DNA of 64,000 nucleotides from Streptomyces ortus (GCF_026341275.1 NZ_JAIFZO010000001.1:77910-141909); one strand, 5' to 3'; shown: positions 17,681 through 32,100, numbered from the stretch's first letter. A program made the numbers and translations. The notes: generated from the sequence alone by a model not told the origin.

Positions 17681-17735
17681 AAACCGAATCCCGGTAACCG
17701 TGGTGCGGCAGCTCGAAGGGCTTAGTGGGGGCGTC

Positions 17736-20150
17736 ATGAACAGCGAACTGAATTTCTGGCGCAGCCGACTGGCCGATCAGCCGGTGGGGGACCTGCCCAC
17801 GGACCGTCCGCGCACATCGGCGCGGTCCGCCGATTCCGCGGTGATCGAGTTCCAGGTGCCGGCCGACACGACGGAGCGATTGCGGGTCGTGTCCGGCGAC
17901 CTGGGCGCGACTCTGTGCACGGCGCTGAGCACCCTGCTCGGCCGGTACGCCGCCACGGACGACGTCTCGCTGGTGGCGGGCACGACGGTGACGCGCACGG
18001 ACCTGTCGGGTGACCCCACGTTCCGTGAGGTGCTGGGTCGGGTGCGGCAGACCGCAACCGACCAGCCGGACACCACGCTTTTCCCCGTCTGCTTCGGCTA
18101 CTCCGGTGCCCAGCTCTCGCCCGCGTCCCAGGCAGAGTTCGACCTGGTGGTGCGCTTCACCGACACCGACACCGCGGGTCCGTACGGGGGACTGGGCGGC
18201 CAGATCCAGTACAGCACCGCGCTGTTCGACGAGGTGACGGTGCGGCGGCTGGCGGCACACCTGGTCACCCTCCTGACCTCCGCCGCCATGGACGCCGACC
18301 AGCGGATCGGCGACCTCGCCATCCTCGACTCCGCTGAGCGGGGTCGGTTGGTGGGTGGGTGGCAGGGTGAGGTGGTGTCTTTGCCTGGGGTGGGTGGGGT
18401 GCATGAGCTGATCGTGGCGCGGGCGTTGTCGATGCCGGATGCGGTGGCGGTGGTGTCGGGCGGGGTGTCGTTGACGTATGGCGGGTTGTTGGCGCGGGCG
18501 AGTCGGTTGGCGCATCTCCTTCGGGGTCGGGGTGTGGGTGCGGAGTCGGTGGTGGGGCTGTGTCTGCCGCGTGGGGTGGACATGTTTGTGGCTGTGCTGG
18601 GTGTGTGGCAGGCGGGCGGTGCGTATCTGCCGTTGGATCCCGAGTATCCGTCTGAGCGGCTGGAGTTCATGCTCGCCGACAGCGGGGCGAGTGTGCTGAT
18701 CGGGCACCGGTCGGTGACCGGGCTGGCCGAGATGGTCCGGGGATGGCCGACGACGACGGTGGTGTGGCTGGACGATCCCGCTGTCACCGAGGGCCTGCCG
18801 TCCACCGCGCCCGAAGCCTTCGTGCACGGCTCCCAGTTGGCGTATGTGATTTATACGTCGGGTTCGACGGGGCGGCCGAAGGGTGTGCAGGTTGCTCATG
18901 GTGGTGTGGTGAATCTGGCGTTGGCGTTGGGGTCGGTGTGGGGTGTGGGTCCTGGTGTGCGGGTGTTGCAGTTTGCGTCGTTGAGTTTTGATGCGGCGGT
19001 GATGGATGTGGTGGTGACGTTGGTTGCGGGTGGGGTGTTGGTGGTGGCTGCCACTGAGGTGGAACGGGTGGTGCCGGGTTTGTTGGGGTTTTGGTGGAGT
19101 TGCGCAGGGGGTGGGGTGGCGAGTGTGTCGCCGTCGTTGTTGGGGGTGTTGGAGCCGGGTGGGTGGTTGGGGGTGGGGTGTTTGTTTGTGGGTTCCGGGC
19201 GGGTGGGTGGGGAGGTGGTGGGGCGTTGGGGTCAGGGCGTCGGTTGGTGGTGGGGTATGGGCCGACGGAGTCGGCGGTGCGTGTGCGGGGTTGGTGGATG
19301 GGGTTGGGGTGTTGATTGTGCCGTCGATCGGTGGGCCGTTGGTGAATACGCAGGTGTATGTGCTGGATGAGGTCTTCGGCCGGTGCCGGTGGGTGTGGTG
19401 GGTGAGTTGTTTATTGCTGGGTGTGGGGTGGCGCGGGGTTATGGGGGTCGGGGTGCGTTGACGGCGGAGCGGTTTGTGGGGGATCCGTTTGTGGGGGACG
19501 GTTCGCGGATGTATCGGTCGGGGGACCGGGTGCGGTGGTTGGCGGATGGGCGGTTGGATTTCGTGGGGCGGGTGGATGGTCAGGTCAAGGTGCGGGGGTT
19601 CCGTATCGAGCCGGGTGAGGTGGAGGCGGTGCTTGCCGGTCATCCGCTGGTCCGTACGGCTGCGGTGACGGCGTATGGCGAGGGTGAGGGCCGGCGTCTG
19701 GCTGCCTATCTCGTGCCGGCTGATCAGGGTGTGGGTGTGCCGCCGGTGAGTGAGTTGCGGGAGTTTGCTGGTGTGCGGCTGCCGGCTTTCATGGTGCCGT
19801 CGGTGTTCGTCGAGCTGGCGGCGTTGCCGTTGACGGTGAACGGGAAGCTGGACCGGGTCGCACTGCCGGATCCGGAGGGTGCGCGGGCGGCGCTGGGCGT
19901 CTTTGTGGCACCCTCAGGCACGACCGAGGAACTGCTGGCCGGACTCTGGGCGCAGTTGCTGGGCGTGGACCGGGTGGGCGCCACCGACAACTTCTTCGAG
20001 CTGGGCGGCCACTCCCTGCTCGCCACGCAGGTGATCTCCCGTATCCGGGACGTGTTCGGGGCCGACGTACCCGTGGCCACGATGTTCGACCGTCCGACCG
20101 TGCGGGACCTGGCCGACGCGGTGGAGGGTGCCGCGCGAGGCCTGGCGGTA
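17736..20150 (+). other. NRPS module 1: C-terminal piece of a C domain, A1, T1
   Basis: The C fragment (17736-18320, about 195 residues) lacks the half carrying the catalytic HHxxxD motif, so it cannot condense; this fits an initiation module. A1 (about 18330-19880) has pocket residues that I read as D-A-M-S-F-G-G-V-?-K. One position is lost in the frame breaks. I do not recognise the code; an Hpg/Dpg-type residue is inferred by elimination. T1 (about 19915-20150) has [10 protein letters not shown]. Confidence 0.65.
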
Positions 20151-23100
20151 CCGCCGGTGCGGGCTGTCGGCCGCGACCAGGTGCTGCCGTTGTCGTTCGC
20201 CCAGCAGCGGCTCTGGTTCCTGGACCACCTGGAGCCGGGCTCGACCGAGTACAACCTGCCCCTGCCCATCCGGCTCGACGGTGACCTGGACGTCGCCGCG
20301 CTGGGAGCGGCCTTGGACGCTGTGGTGGCACGGCACGAGGTGTTGCGGACCCGGCTCTCCGACGGCATCGACGGTGTGGCGTACCAGGTCATCGAGCCGC
20401 CGTCGGGGATCCCGATGCCGGTGGTCGATGTGTCCGGTGACGCCGATCCGCTCAGGGCTGCCGAACAGCTGATCGCGCGGGACATGGAAGCACCCTTCGA
20501 TCTGGCGACGGGGCCGCTGATCCGGGCCGCGCTCGTCCGACTGGCCGCCGGTGAGCACATCCTGGCGCTGGCGATGCATCACGTCGTCTTCGACGAGTGG
20601 TCGGGCAGGATCCTGCGACGCGAACTGACGTCCCTGTACGAGGCGTTCAGTGCCGGGCAGCCCGACCCGCTGTTCCCGCTGCCCGCGCAGTACGCGGACT
20701 TCGCGGTCTGGCAGCGCGAGTGGCTGTCCGGAGAGGTGCTGGACGGCCAACTCGACTACTGGCGCGGCAAGCTGGACGCGCTTCCGGTACTGGAGCTGCC
20801 GACCGACCGTCCCCGGCCGCAGACGCGCTCCTCCGAGGGAGGGGCCACCCGGTTCACCGTCCCGGCGGAGACCGCGGATGCGCTGCGGGCGCTGTCGCGT
20901 GCGAGCGGCGCCACGATGTTCATGACGCTGCTGGCCGCCTTCGGCGTGGTGCTCGGCCGCTACTGCGGAGCGGACGACGTGGTGGTGGGCACACCGGTCG
21001 CCAACCGGAACCGCGCCGAGACCGAGGACCTGATCGGCTTCTTCGTCAACACCCTGGTGCTGCGCACCGATCTGTCCGGGGACCCGACCTTCGGCGAACT
21101 CCTCGACCGCGTACGGAAAACCGCCCTCGACGCGTACGCCCACCAGGACGTGCCCTTCGAGCAGCTGGTGGACGCGCTGGTGGCCGAGCGGGACCGCTCC
21201 CGCACACCGCTCTTCCAGGTCTTCTTCAACTACGCCCTTGAGGACGCACAGGACGGCGCGGGACTGCTGGGACAGGGGGACGGCCACCCGAGGGACGAGG
21301 TGCGGGTCAAGGACGGGGACACGGCACCGCGGAACACTCTGTTCGACCTGACGCTGAGGTTCGGCGACGCCGGCGAAGGCGCGCTCTCGGGCGAGATCGA
21401 GTACAGCACCGCGCTCTTCGACCCCGCGACGGCGGAACGGCTGGCCCGGAGCCTGTCCACCGTCCTCGACGCCGTCGCCGAGGACGCCGGACAGCGCGTG
21501 GCCGATGTGTCGTTGGTGTCGGGGGGTGAGTTGGAGGCGTTGGTGCGGGGGTGGAGTGGTCCGGAGGTGGTGTTGCCGGGTGTGGGTGGGGTGCATGAGT
21601 TGATTGCTGGTCGGGCTGAGGTGTCGCCTGATGCGGTGGCGGTGGTTGCTGATGGTGTGGTGTTGACGTATGGCGGGTTGATGGCGTGCGCGTCGTTTGG
21701 GTCGTCATTTGCGGAGTTTGGGGGTGGGGGCTGAGTCGGTGGTGGGGTTGTGTCTTGGGCGTGGTGTGGATCTGGTGGTTGCGGTGGTGGGGGTGTGGGT
21801 TGCGGGGGCGGCGTATGTGTCGCTGGATCCGGAGTATCCGGTGGAGCGGCTTGAGTTCATGCTCGCCGACAGTGGCGCGGAGGTGTTGGTGGGTCATCGG
21901 AGTGTGGCGGGGGGTCTTGGGCTTGAGGGTGCTGTAGGGGCTGTGGTGTGCTGGATGATCCGGTGGTGCGGGGGGTGTTGGCGGGGTTGTCGGGTGGGGT
22001 GCTTGGTGTGTCGGTGGTGTCGGGTGGGTTGGCTTCGGTGATTTATACGTCGGGTTCGACAGGGTGTGAGGTGTGTGGGTGTCGCATGGGGCGTTGGTGG
22101 GGGTGTTTGTGGGGTGGGAGGTTGCTCATTTTGGTGTGGGGGTGGGGTTGCGTTGGTTGACGGTGGCGAGTGCGAGTTTTGATGTGTTTTCGGGTGATGT
22201 GGTGCGGGCGTTGTGTTCGGGTGGGGTGTTGGTGGTGGGGGCGGGTTGGTTTGCAGGTGGATGTGGGTGAGTGGGTGGGGGTGTTGCGGGGTGTGGGTGT
22301 GGAGGCGTTGGAGTGTGCCGGTATGTGGATGAGTTGGTTTCTTATGTGGAGCAGGGAGCAGGAGCAGGAGCAGGAGGGTTGGGGGCCGGGGCCGGGGTTG
22401 GGGGGTGGGGGTGTGGGTGGTGTGCGGTTGGTGGTAGTGACGACGGATGTGTGGCGTTGGGGTGGGGTGGTGCGGGCGCGTTCGGTGTTGGGTGCGGGGG
22501 TGCGGTTGTTGACGGGTTATGGGGTGACGGAGGCGGCGGTCGATTCGACGTTTTGTGAGTTGGGCCGGGTGGGTGTGGTGGATGGTCCGGTGCCGATTGG
22601 TGGGCCGTTGGCGAATACGCGGGTGTATGTGCTGGATGGGGGTCTTCGGCCGGTGCCGGTGGGTGTGGTGGGTGAGTTGTTTGTTGCGGGTGGGCAGTTG
22701 GCGCGGGGTTATGGGGGTCGGGGTGCGTTGACGGCGGAGCGGTTTGTGGGGGATCCGTTTGCGGGGGATGGGTCGCGGATGTATCGGTCGGGGGATCGGG
22801 TGCGGTGGTTGGTGGAGGGGGAGCTGGAGTTCCTGGGCCGGGCGGACGAGCAGGTGAAGGTCCGCGGGTATCGCATCGAACCCGGCGAGATCGAAGTGGT
22901 TCTCACCGGCCACGAAAACATCCGGACCGCGGTCGTGACGGCAAACGGCGACGACGAGGACCGCCGACTGGTCGCCTACTTGGTGCCGGCGTCCCCGGGC
23001 GAGAGCCTTCCCTCGGTGGGTGACCTGCGGGCGTATGTCGGTGACCGACTGCCCGACTTCATGATCCCGTCGGTCTTCGTCGAGTTGGACGAACTCCCCC

Positions 23101-26100
23101 TCACCCCGAACGGGAAGGTCGACCGGGCCGCGCTGCCCGAGCCCGACGGCCGGCGTCCGGAGCTCGACGGTTACCTCGCGCCCGCCACCGCGACCGAGGA
23201 ACTGCTCGCCGGCATCTGGGCACAGGTCCTCGGCGTCGACCGCATCGGCATACACGACAACTTCTTCGAACTCGGCGGGCACTCGCTGCTGGCCACCCAG
23301 GTCGTCTCCCGCATCCGCACGGTGTTCAGGGTCGAGACACCTCTCTCCGCATTGTTCGACCGGCCCACGGTCCATGAGCTGGCCACGGCGGTGGAGAACT
23401 CGGTCAAGGGGATCGCGGCACCGCCCGTGACCCGGATCAGCCGTGACGAGCCCCTGCCGCTGTCCTTCGCCCAGCAGCGACTGTGGTTCCTGAACCAACT
23501 GGATCCCGGCTCACCGGAATACAACGTGCCGCTCCTGGTGCGATGGTCCGGGGACCTCGATGTGGAGGCCCTGATCGCAGCCCTGAGCGGAGTGCTCGCG
23601 CGGCACGAAGTCCTGCGGACGAGGCTGGTGCCCGACGTCGACGGGGTCGTCCAGCAGGTCATCGACCCACCTGCGCCGATGCCGCTCTCCGCGACCGACG
23701 TGTCCTGGCACGCCGATCCGGCGACGGCCGCGCGGGAACTGGTGGAGGCGGAGGTGATGACACCCTTCGATCTGGCCGCCGGGCCCCTCGTCCGCGCCAC
23801 ACTCATCCGGGTCGCCTCCGACGAGCACGTGCTGGCGCTCGCCATCCACCACGTGGCCTTCGACGAATGGTCGGTGCGGATCCTTCGTCGTGAACTCACC
23901 ACCCTGTACGAGGCGTTTCGAGCGGGTGAGCCGGATCCGTTGCCGCCGCTGCCGGTGCAGTACGCGGACTTCGCGGTATGGCAACGGGACTGGCTCACCG
24001 GGCCCGTACTGGAGGAGCATCTCGCTTACTGGCGACGGCAGTTGACCGGCCTGGCCGCTCTCGAACTCCCCACGGACCGGCCGCGTCCGGCCGTCCGGTC
24101 CACCGAGGGAGCGGTCACCGAGTTCGCTGTCTCCGCGCACACGGCGGATGCCTTACGGAGGTTGTCGCGCAAGAACGGTACGACGATGTCCATGACGCTC
24201 CTGGCCGCCTTCGACGTCCTCCTGGGCTGGTACGCCGACACGGACGACGTGGTGGTGGGCACGCCGGTCGCCAACCGGAACCGCGCCGAGACGGAGGACC
24301 TGATCGGGTTCTTCGTCAATACGCTGGTGATACGGGCGGACCTGTCAGGTGACCCCTCCTTCAAGGAGTTGCTCGGCCGGGTGAGAAGCGTTGCCCTGGC
24401 CGCCTACGCCCATCAGGACCTGCCCTTCGAACATCTCGTGGACGACCTGGGCGTGGAACGGGACCGGTCCCGTACGGCACTCTTCCAGGTCTTCTTCAAC
24501 TACACCCCCGACGACGCAGGTAACGGCATCGGCACTGGCACCAGCACTGGCACCGGTGCTCGTACTGGTACCGACGGATCCGGGCCGGCCACGCCGCCCA
24601 CGACCCCGGTGAACTTCGACCTGTCGCTGATGCTGGGAGACCGCGACGGCGGGCTCGCAGGTGCGATCGAGTACAGCACCGCACTGTTCGACGCGGCGAC
24701 CATGGAACGGCTGGCCGGGCATCTGGTGTCAGTGCTGGAGGCCGTGGCGACGGACGCCGGTCGACGCGTCAGCGAGGTGGCGGTGCTGCCTGACGTCGAG
24801 CGACGGCGGGTGGTCGAGGAGTGGAACGCCGATGCCGTACCGCTGCCGGGTGTGGGTGGAGCGCATGAGCTGATCGCTGCGCGGGCGCTGGCGGGTCCGG
24901 ACGCGGTGGCGGTGGTGTCGGACGGTGAGGTGCTGACGTACGGCGGCTTGATGGCGCGTGCCGGCCGGTTGGCGCATCGTCTGCGGGGCCTCGGGGTGGG
25001 CACCGAGTCGGTGGTGGGGCTGTGCCTGCCCCGCGGGGTCGACATGGTCGTGGCGATGCTGGCCGTGTGGCAGGCGGGGGCGGCGTATCTGCCGCTGGAC
25101 CCTGATTACCCGTCGGAGCGCCTGGAGTTCATGCTCGCCGACAGCGGTGTGAAGGTGCTGGTCGGACATCAAGGATTGACCGGTGGCCTGTCGGTGGAGT
25201 CGGTGGTCTGGCTGGATGAGCCGACCGCCACCGAGGACCTGCCGGTCACCACACCCGAGGTTCCTGTGCGACCGGATCAGTTGGCGTATGTGATCTACAC
25301 GTCTGGTTCGACGGGTCGGCCGAAGGGTGTGCAGGTCGCGCACCGCAGTGTGGTGGGCATGGTGACCGCCCTGAGCCCGGTGCTGGGAGCGGAGCCAGGT
25401 GTACGCGTGCTGCAGTTCGCCTCGTTCAGCTTCGACGCGGCTGTGCTGGATGTGGCGGTGACGCTCGCCTCGGGTGGCACGCTGGTGGTGGCCACCAGTG
25501 CCGAGCGCACGGCCCCTGAAGTTCTCACGGGGATGATCGGCGCGCAGGGAGTCGGGGCAGCGAGCGTGGTGCCCTCCCTGCTCGGTGTCCTGGACCCGGG
25601 CGAGGTGTCCGGTATCCAGACATTGCTGCTGGGTGCGGAACGCCTGACTCACCCTGTGGCGCAGGCCTGGGCACAGGACCGTACGCTGGTGAATACCTAC
25701 GGGCCCACCGAGGCGACCGTGATGGTCACCACGGGCGAGGTGTCCCCGGACGTGCGCGAAGCCCCGCCCATCGGCCGCCCGGTTCCCAACGCTCGCCTCC
25801 ACGTCCTGGACGCGCGGCTGAATCCCGTGCCGGTCGGCGTGGCCGGTGAGCTGTACATCGCGGGCCCGCAGGTCGCCCGCGGCTACCGTGCCCAGCCCAC
25901 CTTGACCGCCGAACGCTTCCTTCCCGACCCGTTCACCGCCGACGGCACGCGTATGTACCGGTCGGGTGACCGGGCCCGCTGGCTGGCCGACGGCACCCTC
26001 GACTTCATCGGGCGCGCCGACGACCAGGTCAAGGTGCGTGGGTTCCGTATCGAACCCGGCGAGATCGAAGCCGTACTCACCGCGCATCCGCAGATCCGCA

Positions 26101-29100
26101 CCGCCGTCGTGACGGCCTTCGGGGACACCGAGGAGCGACGCCTGGCCGCCTACCTGGTTCCCACCGGCCAGGCCGACGGCATTCCTTCCATCGCTGTGTT
26201 GCGGGAGTTCGCCGGTGAGCGGCTGCCGGCCTTCATGGTCCCGGCGACCTTCATCGAACTCGCCACCCTCCCCCTCACCCCCAACGGCAAACTCGACCGC
26301 TCCGCTCTCCCCGCCCCCGACCCCTCCGCACCGCCGGAACTGGACGGCTTCGTGGCCCCGGCCGGCGAGACCGAGGAGTTGCTCGCAGGGATCTGGGCGC
26401 AGGTTCTCGGTGTGGAGCGGGTCGGGGTCGAGGACGGCTTCTTCGATCTCGGTGGTCACTCGTTGCTGGCCACGCAGGTGATGTCGCGTATCAGGGAAGT
26501 GTTCGGCGTCGAGTTGCCGCTCGCCGTCCTCTTCGAGCGGAGGACCGTACGGGCGCTGGCCGCAGCCGTCGAGGGTGCCGCGCAGGGAGGCGTCCCGCCG
26601 ATGACGGCGACGGACCGGAGCCGGCCGCTGCCTCTGTCGTTCGCCCAGCAGCGGTTGTGGTTCCTGCATCAGCTGGACCCCGGTTCGACGGAGTACAACG
26701 TCGCGCTGCCCGTCCGGCTGGACGGTGTGCTGGACGTCGCCGCACTCGGCGCCGCGCTAGACGCCGTGGTGGCACGGCACGAGGTGTTGCGGACCCGGCT
26801 GGTGGCCGGGGCCGACGGAGTGGCGCACCAGGTGATCGACGTGCCGGCGCCCCACCCCTTGCCGGTGATCGACGTGTCAGGCAGCGACGATCCGCTGGGT
26901 GAGGCCGAGCGGCTGGTCACCAGGGACATGGCCGAGTCGTTCGACCTTGAGGCCGGGCCGCTGTTGCGCGCCGCACTGCTCCGGCTGGGTCTCGGCGAGC
27001 ACGTACTGGCGCTGGCCATGCACCACGTCGTCTCCGACGAGTGGTCGGCCCGGATTCTCAGCCAGGAGGTGGCGGCGCTCTACGATGCGTTCCGCGCGGG
27101 TGAGCCGGATCCGTTGCCGCCGCTGCCGGTGCAGTACGCGGACTTCGCGGTCTGGCAGCGTGAGTGGTTGACCGGGGAAGTGCTGGAACGGCAACTGGAC
27201 TATTGGCGAACCCAGTTGGCGGGCTCGACAGAGCTGGAACTGCCGCTCGACCGGCCCAGGCCGCCGATCCGTTCTTCGGTCGGGGCGACGACACAGTTCA
27301 CGGTTCCTGCGGAGACCGCTCAGGAGCTGCGGGCGCTGTCGCGTGCGCACGGCTCCACGATGTTCATGACGCTACTGACCGCCCTCGACATCCTGCTGGG
27401 CCACTACTGCGACACCGAGGACGTCGCGGTCGGCACGGCGGTCGCGAACCGGAACCGGGCCGAGACCGAGGCCCTGATCGGCTTCTTCGTCAACACGCTC
27501 GTACTGCGCAGCGACCTGTCCGGCGACCCCACGTTCACCGAACTGCTCGGACGCGTACGGGACATGGCGCTCGACGCGTACGCGCACCAGGACCTGCCCT
27601 TCGAGCAGCTCGTCGACGACCTGGTCACCGACCGCGACCGCTCCCGCACGGCCCTGTTCCAGGTGTACTTCAACTACGTGCGGGACGGTGAGGCGGCGGG
27701 AGGCACGGCGCCCGACGCGAAAGACGGCGACGCCGGCCCGCACGCCGGCCCGCACGGCAACCCGAACCGCAACGCGCACGGCAGCCCGGACGACGTTCAG
27801 GACGGTCACCACAGTGAAGTGACGATGTCACGGGACCTCGCCCTCTCCGACCTGGCGCTGACCTTCAGGGATACCGGTGACGGAGCGCTGACCGGAGAGT
27901 TCGAGTACAGCACGGCGCTGTTCGACGCGACCACGGTGCGGCGAATGGCCGATCACCTCGTTGTCGTTTTGCGGTCCGTGCTGGACCCCGCGCGTCGGAT
28001 CGGCACGCTCGATCTGCTCTCCGCGACGGAGCACGAGAATCTGCGCGCCCTCGGCACGGGAGCGGAGACCCACACCGAAGAGCGCCCCGTGCCCACACTC
28101 TTCGAGGAGCAGGCGCACCGCACCCCCGACGCCGTCGCTGTTCTGCAGAGCGGCCACCACCTCACATACGGCCGACTGAACGCGAAGGCCAATCAACTCG
28201 CGCACCGGATAAAGGCATTGGGTATCCGACGGGAGGACGTGGTGGGTGTATGCCTGGCGCGCGGCCCCGAGGCCCTTGTCGCGCTGCTCGGCATCATGAA
28301 GGCCGGCGCGGCCTACCTGCCCCTCGACGCCGGCCAGCCCCTCCAGCGGCTCGCCCACATGGTCGAGTCGTCCGGTGCCTCGCTGCTGATCACCCGGGCC
28401 ACGTCCGCGGAGCGGTTGGAATCCGTACCCGCCCCGCAACTGCTCATCGACGCCGACTGGCCGACGATCGACACGTATGGCGTCGAGAACCCGCGGACGG
28501 GAGTCACACCGCAGAACCTGGCGTACGTCATCTTCACCTCCGGCTCGACCGGTAGGCCCAAGGGTGTGCTGGTGCAGCACAGTTCATGGAGCCGGGAACT
28601 CCAGGAGATGGGCCGCCGCTACGAACTGACACCGGCGGACGTCACCCTTCAGCTGGCGTCCCTCACCTTCGACGCGGCCCAGGAACAGCTCTTCGCCACG
28701 CTGGTGCACGGCGGACGCCTGCTGCTGGGCGGGGCGGAGCAGTGGACACCGGAACGCGTGCTGCGGGAGATCCGCGCACAGGCTGTGACCTCGGTCGACA
28801 TCACCCCCGCGCTGTGGGAGATGCTCATCCCCGGCCTCGCTGAGGGAACCCTCGGACCGGACTTCCGCCTGCTCATCATGGGCGGCGAGGCGATGCCCGC
28901 ACGGACGCTCGCCGCATGGTTCGCACACACCTCGGTGCCCGTCTACAACGTGTACGGACCGACGGAGGCGACCATCACCAGCGTCGCCGCCCTGTTGAGG
29001 GAGCCGGTGACATCGTCCGTACCGCCGATCGGCCTGCCGATCGCGGGCACGAGGGTCTACGTGCTCGACGACCGGTTCAAGCCGGTGCCGGTCGGTGTCC

Positions 29101-32100
29101 CGGGCGAGCTGTTCATCGGCGGCGCGGGTATCGCGCGCGGCTACGGACGCCGTCCCGCGCTCACAGCCGACCGATTCGTCGCCGACCCGTTCGCGGGCGA
29201 CGGCTCGCGGATGTACCGCTCCGGCGACCGGGTGCGCTGGTCGGCAGCCGGCCAGCTGGAGTTCCTGGGCCGCGCGGACCAGCAGGTCAAGGTACGTGGT
29301 GTGCGCATCGAGCCCGGCGAGATCGAGGCCGTTCTGGCTGCCCACGCGGAGGTACGGTCGGCCGTCGTGACGGCGTTCGGGGACGGTACGGACCGTCGCC
29401 TGGTGGCGCACCTGGTCCCCGCCGACCCGGCCGAAGGTATGCCGGAGGTGGCCGAGCTGCGTGACCTTCTGCGGCAGAGCCTGCCTGACTTCATGGTCCC
29501 GGCGGCGTTCGTCGAGCTGACCGAGCTGCCCCTCACCCGCAACGGCAAGCTCGACCGCGCCGCACTGCCGCAGCCCGGTCCCGTCGCCACGCGCTCCGAG
29601 ACGCACGCATACGTGGCTCCCTCGGGTGCGACGGAAGAACTGCTCACGGAGATCTGGGCACATGTCCTCGGGGCGGACGCGATCGGAGTTGCCGACGACT
29701 TCTTCGGGATCGGCGGCCACTCGTTGCTCGCCACCCAGGTGGTCTCCCGCATCCGAGAGGTGTTCGGGCTGGAGGTGCCGCTGTCGGCGCTGTTCGACCA
29801 CCCCACGGTACGGGGCCTGGCCACGGCGATGGACGCCTCGGGGAGGGGCACTGACGGTTTCGGCACGGGAGTCACGCCACCGCCGATCACCCCCGTCGAC
29901 CGGACCCGGCACGAAGAACTGTCCCTGCCGTCACCGTTGTCGTTCGCGCAGCAACGGCTCTGGTTCCTCGACCAGTTGGACCCGGGATCCACGGGCTATG
30001 TCCTGCCGTCCCCCCTGCCCTGGCCCGGAGACCTGGACGTGGCGATCCTCGGCGCGGGACTGAGCGCGGTGGTGGCCCGCCACGAAGTCCTGCGGACCCG
30101 GCTGGTGGCGGACACCGACGGCGTACCGCATCAGATCATCGACCCGCCCGCCCCCTTCCCGCTGCCCGTCGTCGACGTGTCCGGCGCCGTCGACCCGGTC
30201 GCGACCGCGCAAGCCCTGATGACGTCGGACGCCGCCACACCCTTCGACCTCACCCATGGGCCCCTCGTCCGTGCCACCCTGATCCGGCTCGCGTCCGACG
30301 AACATGTGCTGGCACTCGCGATGCACCACATCGTCACCGATGAATGGTCGGAGCGTCTCTTCCGGCGTGAGCTGTCCGCCCTGTACGAGGCGTTCCGCGC
30401 CGGCGAGCCGAACCCGCTGGCGCCGCTGCCGGTGCAGTACGCGGACTTCGCGGTCTGGCAGCGGGAGTGGCTGACCGGAGACGTACTGGAGGGCCAACTC
30501 TCCTACTGGCGCGACACTTTGGCCGACCTGCCGCTACTGGAGTTGCCCACGGACCGGCCCCACCCGCCGACCCGAACGTCAGCGGGAGCCATGGCCGCGT
30601 TCACCGTCCCGGAGGAGACGGCCGAGGCGCTGCGGGTGCTCTCGCGCGCACATGGCTCCACGATGTTCATGACGTTGCTGGCGGCCTTCGACGTGCTGTT
30701 GAGCCGGTATGCGGGGTCGGAGGATGTGGTGGTGGGCACGCCGGTGGCGAACCGGAACCGTGCCGAGACGGAGGAGCTGATCGGTTTCTTCGTCAACACG
30801 CTGGTGCTGCGGACTGATCTGTCCGGTGATCCGTCGTTCACGGAGTTGCTGGGCCGGGTGCGGGAGTCGGCGCTGGGTGCGTACGCGCACCAGGACGTGC
30901 CCTTCGAGCAACTGGTGGACGGCCTGGTCACGGAACGGGACCGGTCCCGTACACCGCTGTTCCAGACGTTCTTCAGCTATGACACAGGGGGAGCTCCGGA
31001 GTCGAACGGCCCCTCCACGAGCCCTCTCGCGCATGTCTCACGCACGGTCCAGTTCGACCTGACGCTGCGACTCGGCGACAGGGAGGGCGGGGGACTCGCG
31101 GGGCAGATCGAGTACAGCACCGCGCTGTTCGACGCGGTGACGGTGGAACGCATGGTGGGGCATGTCCTCAACCTGCTGAAGAGCATCGCGGAGGACGCGG
31201 GTCGGCGTGTCGGTGAGCTGCCGGTGCTGGGCGGGGATGAGCGGCTGCGGGTGGTCGAGGAGTGGAATGCTGGCGGTGTGCCGCTGCCGGGTGTGGGTGG
31301 GGTGCATGAGCTGATCGCTTCGCGGGCGCTGGCCGGTCCGGACGCGGTGGCTGTGGTCGCTGATGGGGCCGTGCTGACGTATGACGGCTTGATGGCGCGC
31401 GCCGGGCGGTTGGCGCGTCGTCTGCGAGGGCTGGGAGTCGGGGCCGAGTCGGTGGTGGGGCTGTGTCTGCCGCGTGGGGTCGACATGGTCGTGGCGATGG
31501 TGGGGGTGTGGCAGGCGGGGGCCGCGTATCTGCCACTGGACCCCGATTACCCGGCTGAGCGGCTGGAGTTCATGCTTGCCGACAGCGGTGTGACGGTGCT
31601 GGTCGGACGTCGCGGGGCGGCCGGTGGTCTGTCGGTGGAGTCGGTGGTCTGGCTGGATGAGCCGACCACCACCGAGGACCTGCCGGTCACCGTGCCCGAG
31701 GTTCCTGTGCGGCCGGATCAGTTGGCGTATGTGATTTATACGTCTGGTTCGACGGGTCGGCCGAAGGGTGTGCAGGTCGCGCATCGCAGTGTGGTGGGCA
31801 TGGTGATTGCCCTGGCTCCGGTGCTGTGCGCGGAGCCGGGTGTACGGGTGTTGCAGTTCGCGTCGTTCAGCTTCGACGCGGCGGTGTTGGACGTGGCCGT
31901 CACCCTCGCCTCGGGTGGCACGCTGGTGGTGGCCGGCAGTGCCGAGCGCACGGCTCCTGAAGTTCTGACAGGGATGATCGGCGCGCAGGGGGTCAGCGCG
32001 GCGAGCGTGGTGCCCTCGCTGCTCGCGGTCCTGGACCCGGATGAGGTGTCTGGCATCCGGACGCTGTTGCTGGGTGCGGAGCGGCTGACTCAGCCGGTGG

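Noticed and set aside
17655..19643. 662-residue minus-strand open frame opposite NRPS module 1
   Set aside because: It is His/Pro/Thr/Arg-rich low-complexity translation of the antisense strand of an NRPS, with no domain or RBS; a shadow of the G/T-rich coding strand.
21510..23160. A2 as a long-dead pseudodomain
   Set aside because: Within each frame segment the residues match sibling A domains with no stop codons, which fits sequence error better than decay.
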